64,000 bases of DNA from Flavobacteriaceae bacterium GF1 (lineage in GTDB: Bacteria; Bacteroidota; Bacteroidia; Flavobacteriales; Flavobacteriaceae), in the NCBI GenBank assembly GCA_009797885.1, contig WNKP01000002.1:62001-126000 (forward strand), written 5' to 3'. Each line of letters begins with the position of its first letter. Position 1 is the first letter of the stretch. The notes beneath the pieces are model-generated. The model was not told the DNA's origin. It worked only from the letters and a program-made list of their open reading frames with translations, and searched no databases. Made by a program: the position numbers and the translations under genes. Positions 17,678-27,017 of this stretch are shown piece by piece.

Positions 17678-19987
17678 TCAGCCGTTAACTTTTTCAAGAC
17701 GAATCCTTATCGATTTGCTTATCGGGGTTCTGCTCTTATCCGCAAACTCATCAATGGGAACCAAAAGATTGGTTTCCGGAAAATACGCTGCTGCATTGCC
17801 CTCCGGGATGTCATAGGGAATCGCCAAAAACTGTTCGGCTTTCCGTTCCTGTCCGTGGTACCTGCTGATCAAATTGAGTACCTGTCTTTTTTCAATACCG
17901 CGTTTTTCCATATCAACGGGATTGAGAAAAATCACCCTTCGTTCGTTATGGACCCCCCTGTAGCGGTCATGCAGCCCATAAATTGTAGTGTTGAATTGGT
18001 CGTGCGAACGAATGGTCATTAACAACAGTTCGTCCTTTCCCAATACCACTTCCGGGAGTTTATTTAAGGTCAATTGTGCCTTTCCATTGGGCAATTTGCT
18101 GAAATCCCTTTCCCGCACATTGTTGGGCAGGTAGTAGCCATGGCCTTTTGAACGGGCACTGGTATCCTTAAATCCCTTCACCGTTTTGTCAATTAAGCTT
18201 CGGATTTTTTCGTAATCGTAGGCCAGTTCTTTCCATGGCAATGGATGTTTTCCCTGAAAATAGGTATGTGCCAACATCCCAATGATTTCAGGTTCACTCT
18301 TAATATGCGGCGATGCGGGTTTTAGGAGCCCTTTGCTTTGCCGTACCTTTCCTGTACTGCTTTCCATGGTCAAAAATTGGGGATTCCCTTTTTTTACATC
18401 TTTTTCGGAACGGCCAAAAGTGGGTAACAACAGCGCAGTTTCCCCGGTCACCAAATGGCTGCGGTTCAGTTTGGTGCTTATCTGCACCGTTAATGTACAG
18501 TTTTGAACGGCCTCCGCCGTATAAGCCGTATCCGAAGCGGCCATCACAAAATTACCACCAAGACAAATGAATACCTTGGCCTTGCCCTCATACATGGCCT
18601 TGATGGCCCCAACGGTATCATGGCCCGCTTTGGTCGGGGGATCGAAACCTAAATTTTCAGATATGCGCCGATTGAGCTCTTTGCTGACATAATGCATAAT
18701 GCCAACACTCCTATCCCCCTGTACATTGCTATGGCCCCTAACGGGACAAGTTCCTGCAAACGGTTTTCCCAATGCGCCCTTTACCAGAAGAATATTTACA
18801 TATTCCTGAATGGTTTCCACGGCATTTTTGTGTTGGGTAATTCCCATGGCCCAACATATAATGATATTGGGTTTTGAGGCCAGCAGTTCCACTGTTTTGT
18901 CGATCTTTTCCTGGGAAACCCCGGTACGCTTTAAGAGGGTACTTTCATCAAATCCATTTAAATCGTTCAACAGGGCGTCATATCCGGCCACGTAATTTTG
19001 GATAAAGTCATGGTCAAGGACATTGCCTTGTTCGGCATCAAGAGCAACCAGTTTTTTCAACAGTAATTTTGCCAATGCGATGTCCTCATTGATTTTTACC
19101 TGAAGGTGGATGTCCGCAATTGCGGTACCTCCTCCCAACATGCTCCCTACTTTTTGTGGGTTTTTGAATTTGACCATTGCCGTTTCGGCCAATGGATTGA
19201 TACTAATGATCTTTCCCCCATTTTTCTTGCACTTTTCCAGGGCAGAGAGCATTCTGGGGTGGTTGGTCCCAGGGTTTTGGCCTACCACCAGGACCACATC
19301 GGCCCCATATAGATCGTCCACTTTTACGGATCCCTTTCCAATGCCCAGGGTCTGCGAAAGGGCCACTCCGGAAGATTCATGGCACATATTGGAACAATCG
19401 GGCATATTGTTCGTCCCAAATGCCCTGGCGAACATGCCGTACAAAAAAGCAGCTTCGTTACTGGAACGACCGGAGGTGTAAAAGATCGCCTCGTCCGGAT
19501 GGGGTACATTTCTTAATTCCTGGGCCATCAATTCATAAGCGTCCTCCCAGGAAATAGGTTCGTAATGTACTTTTCCAGGTCGTAGCACCAGGGGCTCGGT
19601 CAGCCGCCCAAACTTGTTGAGTTCATAATCACTTAATTGTGAAAGTGCTTCCACGGAGTGTTTGGCAAAAAAATCGGCCCCTATCCTTTCCAGGGTGGCC
19701 TCATCGGCCAGGGCTTTTGCCCCATTCTCACAGTATTCCGCAATTTTGGAGGGATTTTCCGGAACGGGCCAGGCACAACTGGGGCAACGAAAGCCCTTTT
19801 CCTGGTTCATTTCCAGGAGTGCCCTCATGGAACGCATGATCCCCATTTCTTTGACACTGTGTCGCAAGGCCTCTTTTATTCCCAACATTCCAGCGGAAAC
19901 GTCCATAGGTTCCTTGAGTTCCAGCCCTGTAAATTTTATGTTGCCCGTAAGGGAAATGGTTCGTTTGAAAGTGGTGCTTTTGGACAT
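17678..19987 (-). CDS. YdeP/FdhF-like molybdopterin oxidoreductase alpha subunit
   Basis: A 769-residue bis-MGD enzyme of the FdhF/YdeP group. The N-terminus has RCPSCAWPVPENPSK and a later EYCENG, where a 4Fe-4S site could form. Molybdopterin-binding parts include FYTSGRSSNEAAFLYGMFARAFGTNN, VVLVVGQNPGTNHPRM and the C-terminal MTIRSHDQFNTTIYG domain. There is no Tat signal, so it is cytosolic. The substrate is unknown; members are annotated as formate dehydrogenase-like but are often of unproven activity. It is followed upstream, 12 bp away, by a small conserved gene on the same strand that likely belongs to its operon. No cofactor-maturation gene (FdhD) is adjacent. Confidence 0.88.
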   Translation of the reverse strand: MSKSTTFKRTISLTGNIKFTGLELKEPMDVSAGMLGIKEALRHSVKEMGIMRSMRALLEMNQEKGFRCPSCAWPVPENPSKIAEYCENGAKALADEATLERIGADFFAKHSVEALSQLSDYELNKFGRLTEPLVLRPGKVHYEPISWEDAYELMAQELRNVPHPDEAIFYTSGRSSNEAAFLYGMFARAFGTNNMPDCSNMCHESSGVALSQTLGIGKGSVKVDDLYGADVVLVVGQNPGTNHPRMLSALEKCKKNGGKIISINPLAETAMVKFKNPQKVGSMLGGGTAIADIHLQVKINEDIALAKLLLKKLVALDAEQGNVLDHDFIQNYVAGYDALLNDLNGFDESTLLKRTGVSQEKIDKTVELLASKPNIIICWAMGITQHKNAVETIQEYVNILLVKGALGKPFAGTCPVRGHSNVQGDRSVGIMHYVSKELNRRISENLGFDPPTKAGHDTVGAIKAMYEGKAKVFICLGGNFVMAASDTAYTAEAVQNCTLTVQISTKLNRSHLVTGETALLLPTFGRSEKDVKKGNPQFLTMESSTGKVRQSKGLLKPASPHIKSEPEIIGMLAHTYFQGKHPLPWKELAYDYEKIRSLIDKTVKGFKDTSARSKGHGYYLPNNVRERDFSKLPNGKAQLTLNKLPEVVLGKDELLLMTIRSHDQFNTTIYGLHDRYRGVHNERRVIFLNPVDMEKRGIEKRQVLNLISRYHGQERKAEQFLAIPYDIPEGNAAAYFPETNLLVPIDEFADKSRTPISKSIRIRLEKVNG

Positions 19988-19999
19988 GGTAACGCTATT

Positions 20000-20371
20000 T
20001 CATGGATTGGGCTCCAGTTTTGGATTGGGGTAGTTATCGGACTGGTCTTCCAAGGTGTTGTCCAAGCAGGTAAAATCCTTTTCCAAAAGGAGATATAAGG
20101 TCCCTGTTTGGGTTTTTTGGTCATGTTCAAAACCCACCCTATTGTTTTCAAACCAATCCTTACCCAGTATTTTGGGAAGGAAAAGTGTGATGTTGTTATC
20201 CTTGAATTCGGCATGCATTGCCGTTGTATTGGAATCCATTTGTACGGTATAGCCGAATGTGGCATCTCCAAAATGGGTCTGTTCTTTGATCGTACCCGTT
20301 TCGCATAATGCCTTTACTTCGCTTTTGGTGAGACGAAAACGAACGGTGTCCCCCTTTATCCTGATCTTCAT
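20000..20371 (-). CDS. Small conserved protein paired with the molybdoenzyme (DUF7009-like)
   Basis: A 123-residue protein starting MKIRIKGDTVRFRLTKSEVKAL, with alternating beta-strand patterns and no signal or membrane segment. It resembles a small family found beside FdhF/YdeP-like genes in Bacteroidota, which I believe is DUF7009; the name is from memory. It lies 12 bp upstream of the molybdoenzyme start on the same strand, so the two are co-transcribed. A role in assembly or cofactor insertion is a guess from context. Confidence 0.65.
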   Translation of the reverse strand: MKIRIKGDTVRFRLTKSEVKALCETGTIKEQTHFGDATFGYTVQMDSNTTAMHAEFKDNNITLFLPKILGKDWFENNRVGFEHDQKTQTGTLYLLLEKDFTCLDNTLEDQSDNYPNPKLEPNP

Positions 20372-20375
20372 GTTT

Positions 20376-20645
20376 TCAAAAATTCTGTCTTTGGTTTAAA
20401 ATACGATATATCACTACTTCTTCCTTGTCTACTTTATAATGAATTGAGTAATTGAACTGTTCAAAATTTAAAGCTCGAATGCCCCTATACCTCACTTGAA
20501 ATGAGTAGGGAGTGGTCTTTAAAAATTGAAGTTGCCGTGCAAAATCATTCAGAAACTCCCGCGATAGGTTTTTGGAGGCAAAAAAGCATTCAGCGACATG
20601 AAGTTCAATTACAGCTTCGCTGAGCATGAGGACTTTAAAGCCCAT
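20376..20645 (-). CDS. RelE/ParE-superfamily toxin of a type II toxin-antitoxin pair
   Basis: An 89-residue basic protein with the RelE/ParE outline: an N-terminal strand (KVLMLSEAVIELH), two helices, then YRGIRALNFEQFNYSIHYKVDKEEVVIYRILNQRQNF, where the last strands carry the usual V(V/I)IYRI(L) and the closing basic/Arg residues. It overlaps the upstream antitoxin gene by 11 bp, the normal order and coupling for such pairs. The toxin could be an mRNA interferase or a gyrase poison; the sequence does not decide which. Confidence 0.75.
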   Translation of the reverse strand: MGFKVLMLSEAVIELHVAECFFASKNLSREFLNDFARQLQFLKTTPYSFQVRYRGIRALNFEQFNYSIHYKVDKEEVVIYRILNQRQNF

Positions 20646-20880
20646 ATTTTTTCTCTATTTCGGCAATATCAACATATTCCGCCTTTCCCTCTGCTACACG
20701 AGCCAACATTTCATCCATCATGAGCATGTACCCTTCGGATGGGGATTCCAGCTTTTTGGCCGTTTCCTCCAAGGTATGTTCCAGATAGCTTTTTAAGGAA
20801 CGTTTTTGCTTTTTTGCCTCAGCCTCGAGAATTTGCAAACTTTCAGCGTCAACATCAATCAATTTTCTTATTTTTTCCAA
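20635..20880 (-). CDS. Antitoxin of the type II pair
   Basis: An 81-residue acidic protein. The N-terminal half (RKLIDVDAESLQILEAEAKKQKRSLKSYLEHTLEE) looks like a ribbon-helix-helix DNA-binding module. The C-terminal part ending EYVDIAEIEKKYGL would be the toxin-binding tail. An inverted repeat directly upstream of the start (20883-20901) suits autoregulation. Confidence 0.72.
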   Translation of the reverse strand: MEKIRKLIDVDAESLQILEAEAKKQKRSLKSYLEHTLEETAKKLESPSEGYMLMMDEMLARVAEGKAEYVDIAEIEKKYGL

Positions 20881-20882
20881 TG

Positions 20883-20901
20883 TATATATCTTCTATATAT
20901 A
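20883..20901. promoter_or_regulatory. AT-rich inverted repeat, candidate toxin-antitoxin operator
   Basis: TATATAT and ATATATA are separated by 5 bp and lie 2 bp upstream of the antitoxin start codon. This is the position expected for ribbon-helix-helix autoregulation. The low complexity of the arms makes chance a real alternative. Confidence 0.4.
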
Positions 20902-20920
20902 AAAATACGGATTAATTCGA

Positions 20921-23900
20921 TCATTTATTGATCGTGAACATTTTTCTACTCGTTTTCATATCGGCATACCTGGGGTCTTCGATATAATTTTCCTTTTGCA
21001 TTTTTATGACCTCAATGCTCAAGAATCCAAATTCGCTGACCACTTTTCCATAAAAGCGATAAATGCCCTTGCCCCTAAAACGATACTTTGCCGCTATGGG
21101 AGGAAAAAGTACGGTATCAAATACTTCACCATACCGATCCAGTAAGGTTGCAAAATGCATGCGTTCCCCTTTATGGGTGCTGGTGTTCTTTACCGTTATC
21201 AGGTACCCATAAATATCAATATGGTTATTGAGATACCGTTCCAAATCCCGTTGTCCGTTCTTGTTTTTGGGAGGTTCCTGCAATAATTCAAAAGGATTGC
21301 ACAATGGAAAACCAAGAAGTTCCCACTGTTCAAAAGCAGTTTCGGGAGGTGTTGTATGCAACTCAGGAATTTGAAAGTTGCGGCATTTGGGGGGAAATAG
21401 CTTGGGATGGTCCAATCGTTTGGTTTTTGAGAGCATCAGGTGTGCTTTCCAGAGCAGTTCATGTTTGTTGGTACCCGTAAACCGTAAGGCATCGATACGT
21501 ATTAAAATGCTTATTTGCTCTATTGAAATCATAACGCGATCAACAAAGTTTTCCAGGGAGGTAAACTTTCCGTTGGCTTCCCGTTCTTTGAGGATACTTC
21601 GCATAACACGTTCTTCCAACTCCCGCAAATACATCAATCCCAAATAAATATGTTTTCCGTGGATGACATTTGCAATATGGCTTAGATTGATACAGGGGGG
21701 ATGGATGGTTGCCCCAAGCATTCGCGCTTCGTTCACATAAAATTCAGGGCGATAGAACCCTCCGCCATTATTTAGGACGGCGACCATAAATTCCAGGGGA
21801 AAATAGGCCCTTAGAAACAGGCTTTGATAGCTTTCTACCGCATAGGAAGCGGAGTGCCCCTTGGCAAAGGCATAGCCTGCAAAACTGGCCACTTGGTCCC
21901 AGATTCCATCGATGAGTTTTTCATCGTAGCCTTTTTTGATGCAATTACTTCGAAACTTTCCCTTTACTTTTTCGAACTCTTCCCGCGAGCGAAATTTACC
22001 ACTCATGCCACGGCGAAGGACATCGGCCTCGCCAAGGGTCAAATCTGCAAAATAGTGCGCTACTTTGATGACGTCTTCCTGGTAGACCATGACCCCATAG
22101 GTCTCGGGCATAATATTGAGCATTACCGGATGCGCTTTCTCCTCTGCCCTGGTAGGATTTCGATGCCTGAGGATATATTCACGCATCATCCCACTTTTGG
22201 CAACCCCGGGCCTAATGATGGAACTGGCCGCCACCAATCCCAAATAATTGTCCACCTCCAATTTTTTAAGGAGCATGCGCATGGCCGGGGACTCCACATA
22301 AAAACAGCCCATGCACTGCGCTGTTTTTATGAGGTTGTTAATGACAGGATTGGTATAAAACCCAGATACATCATGAATATCAAAGTTTGCCTTTTCCGGT
22401 TGGTTCTGTTTTATGATGGCTACGGTATCCTTTATTTTTCCCAATCCCCGTTGCGCTAGGATATCGAACTTAAAAAGCCCCACATCTTCTGCGATGACCA
22501 TATCAAAATGGGCCGTGGCAAACCCCTTGGGGGGCATAAACGTTGCCGAAAAATGGTGTAACGGTTTTTCACTGATAAGTATTCCACTGGCGTGTACACT
22601 AACATAATTGGGCATGCCTTCCACCAATTTTCCATACGTAAGAACGAGCCTTGCCATACTGTCAATCCTTGATGGTGGAAGGGTACCATTGCTCAAGGCA
22701 TCAATTTCATCCTTTGGCAAACCAAACACTTTCCCCAATTCACGGATCACCCCTTTTCGTTTAAAGGTCACATAGGTGCCCACCAGGGCCACATGGTCAA
22801 AACGATTAAAGATATATTGGGTCATGTACTCGCGGTCCCGCCATGAAAAATCGACATCAAAGTCCGGAGGGTTGGCACGGTATAGGTTGATGAACCGCTC
22901 AAAATACAAATCAAGTTCTATGGGATCGACATCGGTAATGTACAGCAGGTAGGCTACAATACTATTTGCACCACTACCGCGACCTACATAATAAAAGCCT
23001 TTTTCCCTGGCGTGGGAAACAATGTCCCAATTAATGAGGAAGTAAGAGACAAACCCCATCTTTTTGATAAGGGTGAGCTCTTTGGTCAATCTTTTTTTTA
23101 TGATTTCCGAAACCCCATTTTTATAGCGTTTGGGAAGCCCTTCATGACATAGCTTTTCAAGCAATTCGCCATCTTCCTTTTCGCTTGTGGTGTAACACTT
23201 TAAATTTTGGGGCTTCCGATCCTTTGAAAAATCAAAATAGATAGTGCATTGCCGCAATAGGTGTTGGGTATTTTCAAGGATATGGGGATATTCTGAAAAA
23301 GCCGCGGCCAGATTTTCCAACGGATACATTTTTTCATCTGCACTGGCCACTTCCGTTTCCTCCAACTTGCTCAATAAAACATTGTTGTCGATGGCCCTAA
23401 GCAATCGATGGGCATTGAAGTCCCTTTTATCCCTAAAGGTAACGGGCTGCTGTACCACTAATTTGTCCCGATGGTCCTTTAATCGTGAAAAGGGGAGCTT
23501 CCGTAAGTTTTTGATGGAAATACCGATATATTCATGATCCAAAAACGTTTCCTTTTGATGTAAGCGTACTTTTTCAAAAGGATAGATTACAAAGACATCC
23601 TTGAAATTTGGTGCTTGTTGGGGAATCCCAATGCCATTATGAAGGTGATGGGACAAAAATTGGTTCAGTTCCTGATAGCCATTATTGTTTTTGGCAATTC
23701 CTACAAAGCATTGGTCAACCCCATTTCTAAAATCGATGCCCAAGACAGGTGTGATATCGTATTTAGGGGCTTCCCGTACAAAATTCAAGCAAGCCGAGGT
23801 GTTATTGATATCGGTTAGGACCAGTTGTTTTAAGTGGTTCCTTTGTGCCAAACGCAAGAGCTCCCGTTCGGAAAAAGTTCCAAAACGAAGGCTATAATAG

Positions 23901-23929
23901 GTGTGGCAGTTGAGATAGATGGCGGCTAT
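20921..23929 (-). CDS. DnaE2/ImuC-like error-prone DNA polymerase III alpha subunit
   Basis: A second, shorter DnaE without exonuclease domain (about 1000 residues). The polymerase site is PPDFDVDFSWRDREYM. The PHP domain is degenerate: NCHTYYSLRFGTF keeps one His, but the later motif reads LTDINNTSA where the replicative enzyme has LTDHGN. Together with dinB just upstream this forms an ImuC/DinB-type translesion pair. The start is odd: the domain reads back to an in-frame TAA at 23942-23944 with no ATG, GTG or TTG before 23857. Only a TTG at 23857 (losing PHP motif I) or a non-canonical ATA (23927-23929) or ATC (23918-23920) can start it. I give the full coding extent. Confidence 0.85.
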   Translation of the reverse strand: MAAIYLNCHTYYSLRFGTFSERELLRLAQRNHLKQLVLTDINNTSACLNFVREAPKYDITPVLGIDFRNGVDQCFVGIAKNNNGYQELNQFLSHHLHNGIGIPQQAPNFKDVFVIYPFEKVRLHQKETFLDHEYIGISIKNLRKLPFSRLKDHRDKLVVQQPVTFRDKRDFNAHRLLRAIDNNVLLSKLEETEVASADEKMYPLENLAAAFSEYPHILENTQHLLRQCTIYFDFSKDRKPQNLKCYTTSEKEDGELLEKLCHEGLPKRYKNGVSEIIKKRLTKELTLIKKMGFVSYFLINWDIVSHAREKGFYYVGRGSGANSIVAYLLYITDVDPIELDLYFERFINLYRANPPDFDVDFSWRDREYMTQYIFNRFDHVALVGTYVTFKRKGVIRELGKVFGLPKDEIDALSNGTLPPSRIDSMARLVLTYGKLVEGMPNYVSVHASGILISEKPLHHFSATFMPPKGFATAHFDMVIAEDVGLFKFDILAQRGLGKIKDTVAIIKQNQPEKANFDIHDVSGFYTNPVINNLIKTAQCMGCFYVESPAMRMLLKKLEVDNYLGLVAASSIIRPGVAKSGMMREYILRHRNPTRAEEKAHPVMLNIMPETYGVMVYQEDVIKVAHYFADLTLGEADVLRRGMSGKFRSREEFEKVKGKFRSNCIKKGYDEKLIDGIWDQVASFAGYAFAKGHSASYAVESYQSLFLRAYFPLEFMVAVLNNGGGFYRPEFYVNEARMLGATIHPPCINLSHIANVIHGKHIYLGLMYLRELEERVMRSILKEREANGKFTSLENFVDRVMISIEQISILIRIDALRFTGTNKHELLWKAHLMLSKTKRLDHPKLFPPKCRNFQIPELHTTPPETAFEQWELLGFPLCNPFELLQEPPKNKNGQRDLERYLNNHIDIYGYLITVKNTSTHKGERMHFATLLDRYGEVFDTVLFPPIAAKYRFRGKGIYRFYGKVVSEFGFLSIEVIKMQKENYIEDPRYADMKTSRKMFTINK

Positions 23930-24009
23930 TGGATTTGAATGTTAAACTGTAATTGTTATGGGGCTATCGCTTTCCGCTTCAACCTTAGGGAGAAGCGGTC
24001 TTATTTCCT

Positions 24010-25224
24010 TTATTGTTTTCTATGCGCCAAGACTATGGGAGGTTGCCCATTAAAAGGATTGTGCATCCTGCCAATGGTCCTTGCCCCAATTGCCGAGGCC
24101 CTGATAACCGCTCGGTCACCAAAGCGGTTACGTACCTTGTCCATGGCCTGGTATAAATTCAGCGCCTCTTCGGTATCGTCGAACAAATTGATTTGATAAT
24201 TGCCGGATACCAAATGACTGAACCGGATACCCACCAATCGCACCAGCATTCGTTTATTGTACAGCGAATCAAACAGATCCATAATCTTTGGAATCAGAAT
24301 ATGATCGGCACTGGTATATGGAATCCGTTTTTGTTTGGAGTAGGTGTTAAAATCCGAATATCGGATCTTCACCGCAATACAGGCCGTGAGTTTTTCGCCA
24401 CGCCTTAGTTGATACGCCAAATTCTCCGTCATGGCCATGATGATACCCTTGAGCTTTACCACATCTATGGTATCACGGTCAAAGGTGCGTTCATTGGAAA
24501 TCGATTTACGATCGTGAAAGGGTATCACGGGGGTATTGTCCATCCCATTGGCACGTTTCCAAATCACCTTGCCATTGGCACCAAGCACCCTTTGCATAAT
24601 GTCCATGGGCATTTCTTGGATGGTCTTTACCTGGCGAATCCCCAAATTCCGTAAGGTCTGGTAGGTTTTATCGCCCACCATGGGTATTTTTTTTACGGAC
24701 AGTGGTGCCAAAAAAGGTTTCTCCGTGCCAAAGTCGATTTTAAGTTGGTTATTAGGCTTTGCCTCATTGGTGGCCACCTTTGAAACGACCTTGTTGACCG
24801 AAAGGCCAAATGAAATGGGCATCCCGGTCTCCGTAATGATTTTTCTACGGAGTTCTGTGGCATACCGATAGGAACCGAAAAACCTATCCATACCCGATAA
24901 ATCGGCATAAAACTCATCAATGCTTGATTTTTCAAACACGGGTACGGCTTCTTTGATGATTTCAGTAACCTCATCGGATACCTTGCTGTATGTCCCCGCA
25001 TTTCCTTTAATGACCTTGGCTTCGGGACAAAGCTCCCTGGCCATTTTCATGGGCATCCCGGAATGGATGCCATAGCCCCGGGTCTCATAGCTGCAAGCCG
25101 CAACCACTCCCCGATCGGTGATGCCACCCACCAATAGTGGTACGCCTTCCAATTCCGAATTAAGCCGTCGTTCCACGGAGACAAAAAACGTATCCAGATC
25201 AAGATGTAAAATGGTCTTATTCAC
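24010..25224 (-). CDS. dinB: DNA polymerase IV (Y family)
   Basis: A 404-residue translesion polymerase. The palm motif LHLDLDTFFVSVERR holds the first catalytic Asp, and SSIDEFYADLSG holds the Asp-Glu pair. Helix-hairpin-helix thumb and little-finger parts follow (IPMVGDKTYQTLRNLGIRQVKTIQEMP). The start is GTG at 25224. The stop is about 80 bp from the DnaE2-like gene, so the two are likely one mutagenesis operon. Two tandem palindromes (25250-25284) overlap its promoter region and suggest damage-responsive repression. Confidence 0.93.
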   Translation of the reverse strand: MNKTILHLDLDTFFVSVERRLNSELEGVPLLVGGITDRGVVAACSYETRGYGIHSGMPMKMARELCPEAKVIKGNAGTYSKVSDEVTEIIKEAVPVFEKSSIDEFYADLSGMDRFFGSYRYATELRRKIITETGMPISFGLSVNKVVSKVATNEAKPNNQLKIDFGTEKPFLAPLSVKKIPMVGDKTYQTLRNLGIRQVKTIQEMPMDIMQRVLGANGKVIWKRANGMDNTPVIPFHDRKSISNERTFDRDTIDVVKLKGIIMAMTENLAYQLRRGEKLTACIAVKIRYSDFNTYSKQKRIPYTSADHILIPKIMDLFDSLYNKRMLVRLVGIRFSHLVSGNYQINLFDDTEEALNLYQAMDKVRNRFGDRAVIRASAIGARTIGRMHNPFNGQPPIVLAHRKQ

Positions 25225-25249
25225 TATCGCGTAAAAAGGGACACTAATT

Positions 25250-25284
25250 TATGGAAAATTTCCATATTAATGGATTTATTCCAT
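25250..25284. promoter_or_regulatory. Tandem palindromic operators upstream of dinB-dnaE2
   Basis: Site 1 is TATGGAAA, A, TTTCCATA (25250-25266). Site 2 is ATGGA, TTTAT, TCCAT (25270-25284). Both share the half-site ATGGA/TCCAT and their centres are 19 bp apart. They lie 26-60 bp before the dinB start. A repressor of the LexA or S24-peptidase type is a natural candidate, but none is encoded here. Confidence 0.55.
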
Positions 25285-25461
25285 AAAAATATAGCGATTT
25301 TCAATATGAGAAGAAACATTGAAGGTGCTAAGGGTCCAAATCAAATCAGCTAGATCAAATAGCGAAGTTGTATGGAGGCCAGATTGCCTATTTGACCTTA
25401 CCGGAATGCAGCTTTCCTAAATTAAGGTGGGTTCGACATCATTCTTTATCAGCCAAAATCC

Positions 25462-25591
25462 GTCAAATTGAGTGGTTTTTCGTAATGAAATGAAGAAAAA
25501 TTGTATCGAACAGGATTTTGCAAGAAAATTACTTGCCGGCCAAGCAGGTTTTTCGATACATTTTTGCGGTAGCAAAAACACTCAAAATGAC
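25462..25591. repeat. MITE-like 130-bp element between dinB and argH
   Basis: The ends are imperfect inverted repeats: GTCAAATTGAGTG, T-run, ... ATTGTATCG on the left; and on the right CGATACATTTTTG, ... ACTCAAAATGAC. The whole folds into a long hairpin with a loop containing CTTGCCGGCCAAG. No transposase is present. The surrounding 476-bp gap (25225-25700) otherwise holds only the dinB operators; no gene was recognised. Confidence 0.6.
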
Positions 25592-25700
25592 ATAATTTTT
25601 TTATATCAAACCCACGTTGGATTAGCCGGACCTGTTCAATTGCTGTCCCAAAGGTTTTGATCAGGTTGTGGTGAAATCCTATCCAAGAAACAGCAAAGGC

Positions 25701-26984
25701 CTAAGTGTAGAACTGGTCCATCTTATTTCGGATCTCTTTTAAGCACAAATTCCCCAAACTGCCCTCATGGGTATGCACAATGTCCTTTTTGGGTTTAAAG
25801 TTGCCCTTTTCAATGGCTTTGCCCATGGTCTTGTACGCATCACGGAAGGGCATGCCATTTTTGACCATTTCATTTAGGGTATCCACGCTAAAAAGGTAAT
25901 CGTATTTTGCATCGTCAAGGATATTTTCCTTTACCTTGATTTCCCTGATACTAAAGGTCATCATCTCCAAACAGGCTTTCATGTCCTGTAGGGCGGGCAG
26001 CATACTTTCCTTTACCAATTGCAAATCCCTGTGATAACCACTGGGCAGGTTATTGATGATCAGGGTCAATTGATTGGGAATGGATTGGATCTTATTGCAT
26101 TTGGCCCTAATCAACTCAAATACATCAGGGTTCTTTTTATGGGGCATAATGCTACTCCCTGTGGTCAATTCATTGGGGAAGGAGATAAAATCGAAATTCT
26201 GGCTCATAAAAAGCGTAATGTCCATCGCCAGTTTTGATAAGGTGCCCGCAACGCTGGAAAGCCCAAAAGCGGTACCCTTTTCCACTTTCCCACGGCCCAT
26301 TTGTGCTGCGATAACATTGTATTTCAAAGTTTCAAAACCCATTTCCTTGGTAGTTAAACTTCGGTCAATGGGGAAGGAACTGCCATAGCCTGCGGCACTT
26401 CCCAGTGGATTTTGATCGGCAGCCCTGTAGGCGGCCTCAATGAAAAATAGATCGTCCACCAAACTCTCTGCATAGGCCGAGAACCATAAGCCAAAGGAAG
26501 AAGGCATGGCGATTTGCAGATGGGTATATCCTGGTAGCAATACCTTCTGGTGCTTTTCGGCCAATTCCAACAATAGGTCAAATAGGGACTTCACCAGGAA
26601 TTTAATTTCCTTCAATTCGTCCTTGAGGTACAATTGCATGGCAACCAAAACCTGGTCGTTCCTCGATCGGGCGGTATGGATTTTTTTTCCGGTATCACCC
26701 AGCTTTTCGGTGAGCAGGAATTCAATTTTGGAGTGCATGTCCTCAAAATCGGCTTCAATAACAAATTCGCCCTTTTCAATGGATTTTGCGATGGCATCCA
26801 ATTCCCTTACCAGGGCTTCCCCTTCCTCCTTGGTGAGTAATCCCACCTTGGCCAACATTTTGGCATGGGCGGTGGAAGCCATCACATCATATTTTGCCAA
26901 CAGCAAATCCAATTCCCTGTCATTGCCCACGGTAAAGTGGTCTATTTTTTTATCGGTACTAAAGCCCTTGTCCCAAAGTTTCAT
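25701..26984 (-). CDS. argH: Argininosuccinate lyase
   Basis: A 427-residue enzyme of the fumarase/aspartase superfamily, splitting argininosuccinate into arginine and fumarate, the last step of the pathway. The superfamily signature GSSIMPHKKNPDVFELIRAK is present, as are HTARSRNDQV and the Ser/His-bearing GYTHLQ. The length is a little short of the usual 450-470 but no core block is missing. It is the last gene of the leftward arginine operon, separated from the argE-like gene by an inserted four-helix-bundle gene. Confidence 0.95.
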   Translation of the reverse strand: MKLWDKGFSTDKKIDHFTVGNDRELDLLLAKYDVMASTAHAKMLAKVGLLTKEEGEALVRELDAIAKSIEKGEFVIEADFEDMHSKIEFLLTEKLGDTGKKIHTARSRNDQVLVAMQLYLKDELKEIKFLVKSLFDLLLELAEKHQKVLLPGYTHLQIAMPSSFGLWFSAYAESLVDDLFFIEAAYRAADQNPLGSAAGYGSSFPIDRSLTTKEMGFETLKYNVIAAQMGRGKVEKGTAFGLSSVAGTLSKLAMDITLFMSQNFDFISFPNELTTGSSIMPHKKNPDVFELIRAKCNKIQSIPNQLTLIINNLPSGYHRDLQLVKESMLPALQDMKACLEMMTFSIREIKVKENILDDAKYDYLFSVDTLNEMVKNGMPFRDAYKTMGKAIEKGNFKPKKDIVHTHEGSLGNLCLKEIRNKMDQFYT

Positions 26985-27017
26985 GTTTTGAAGTTAGAAG
27001 TTTTTAGTTAGAAGTTG

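Noticed and set aside
25472-25660. 62-residue plus-strand frame in the dinB-argH gap
   Set aside because: It lies mostly within the hairpin MITE, and its sequence follows the repeat.
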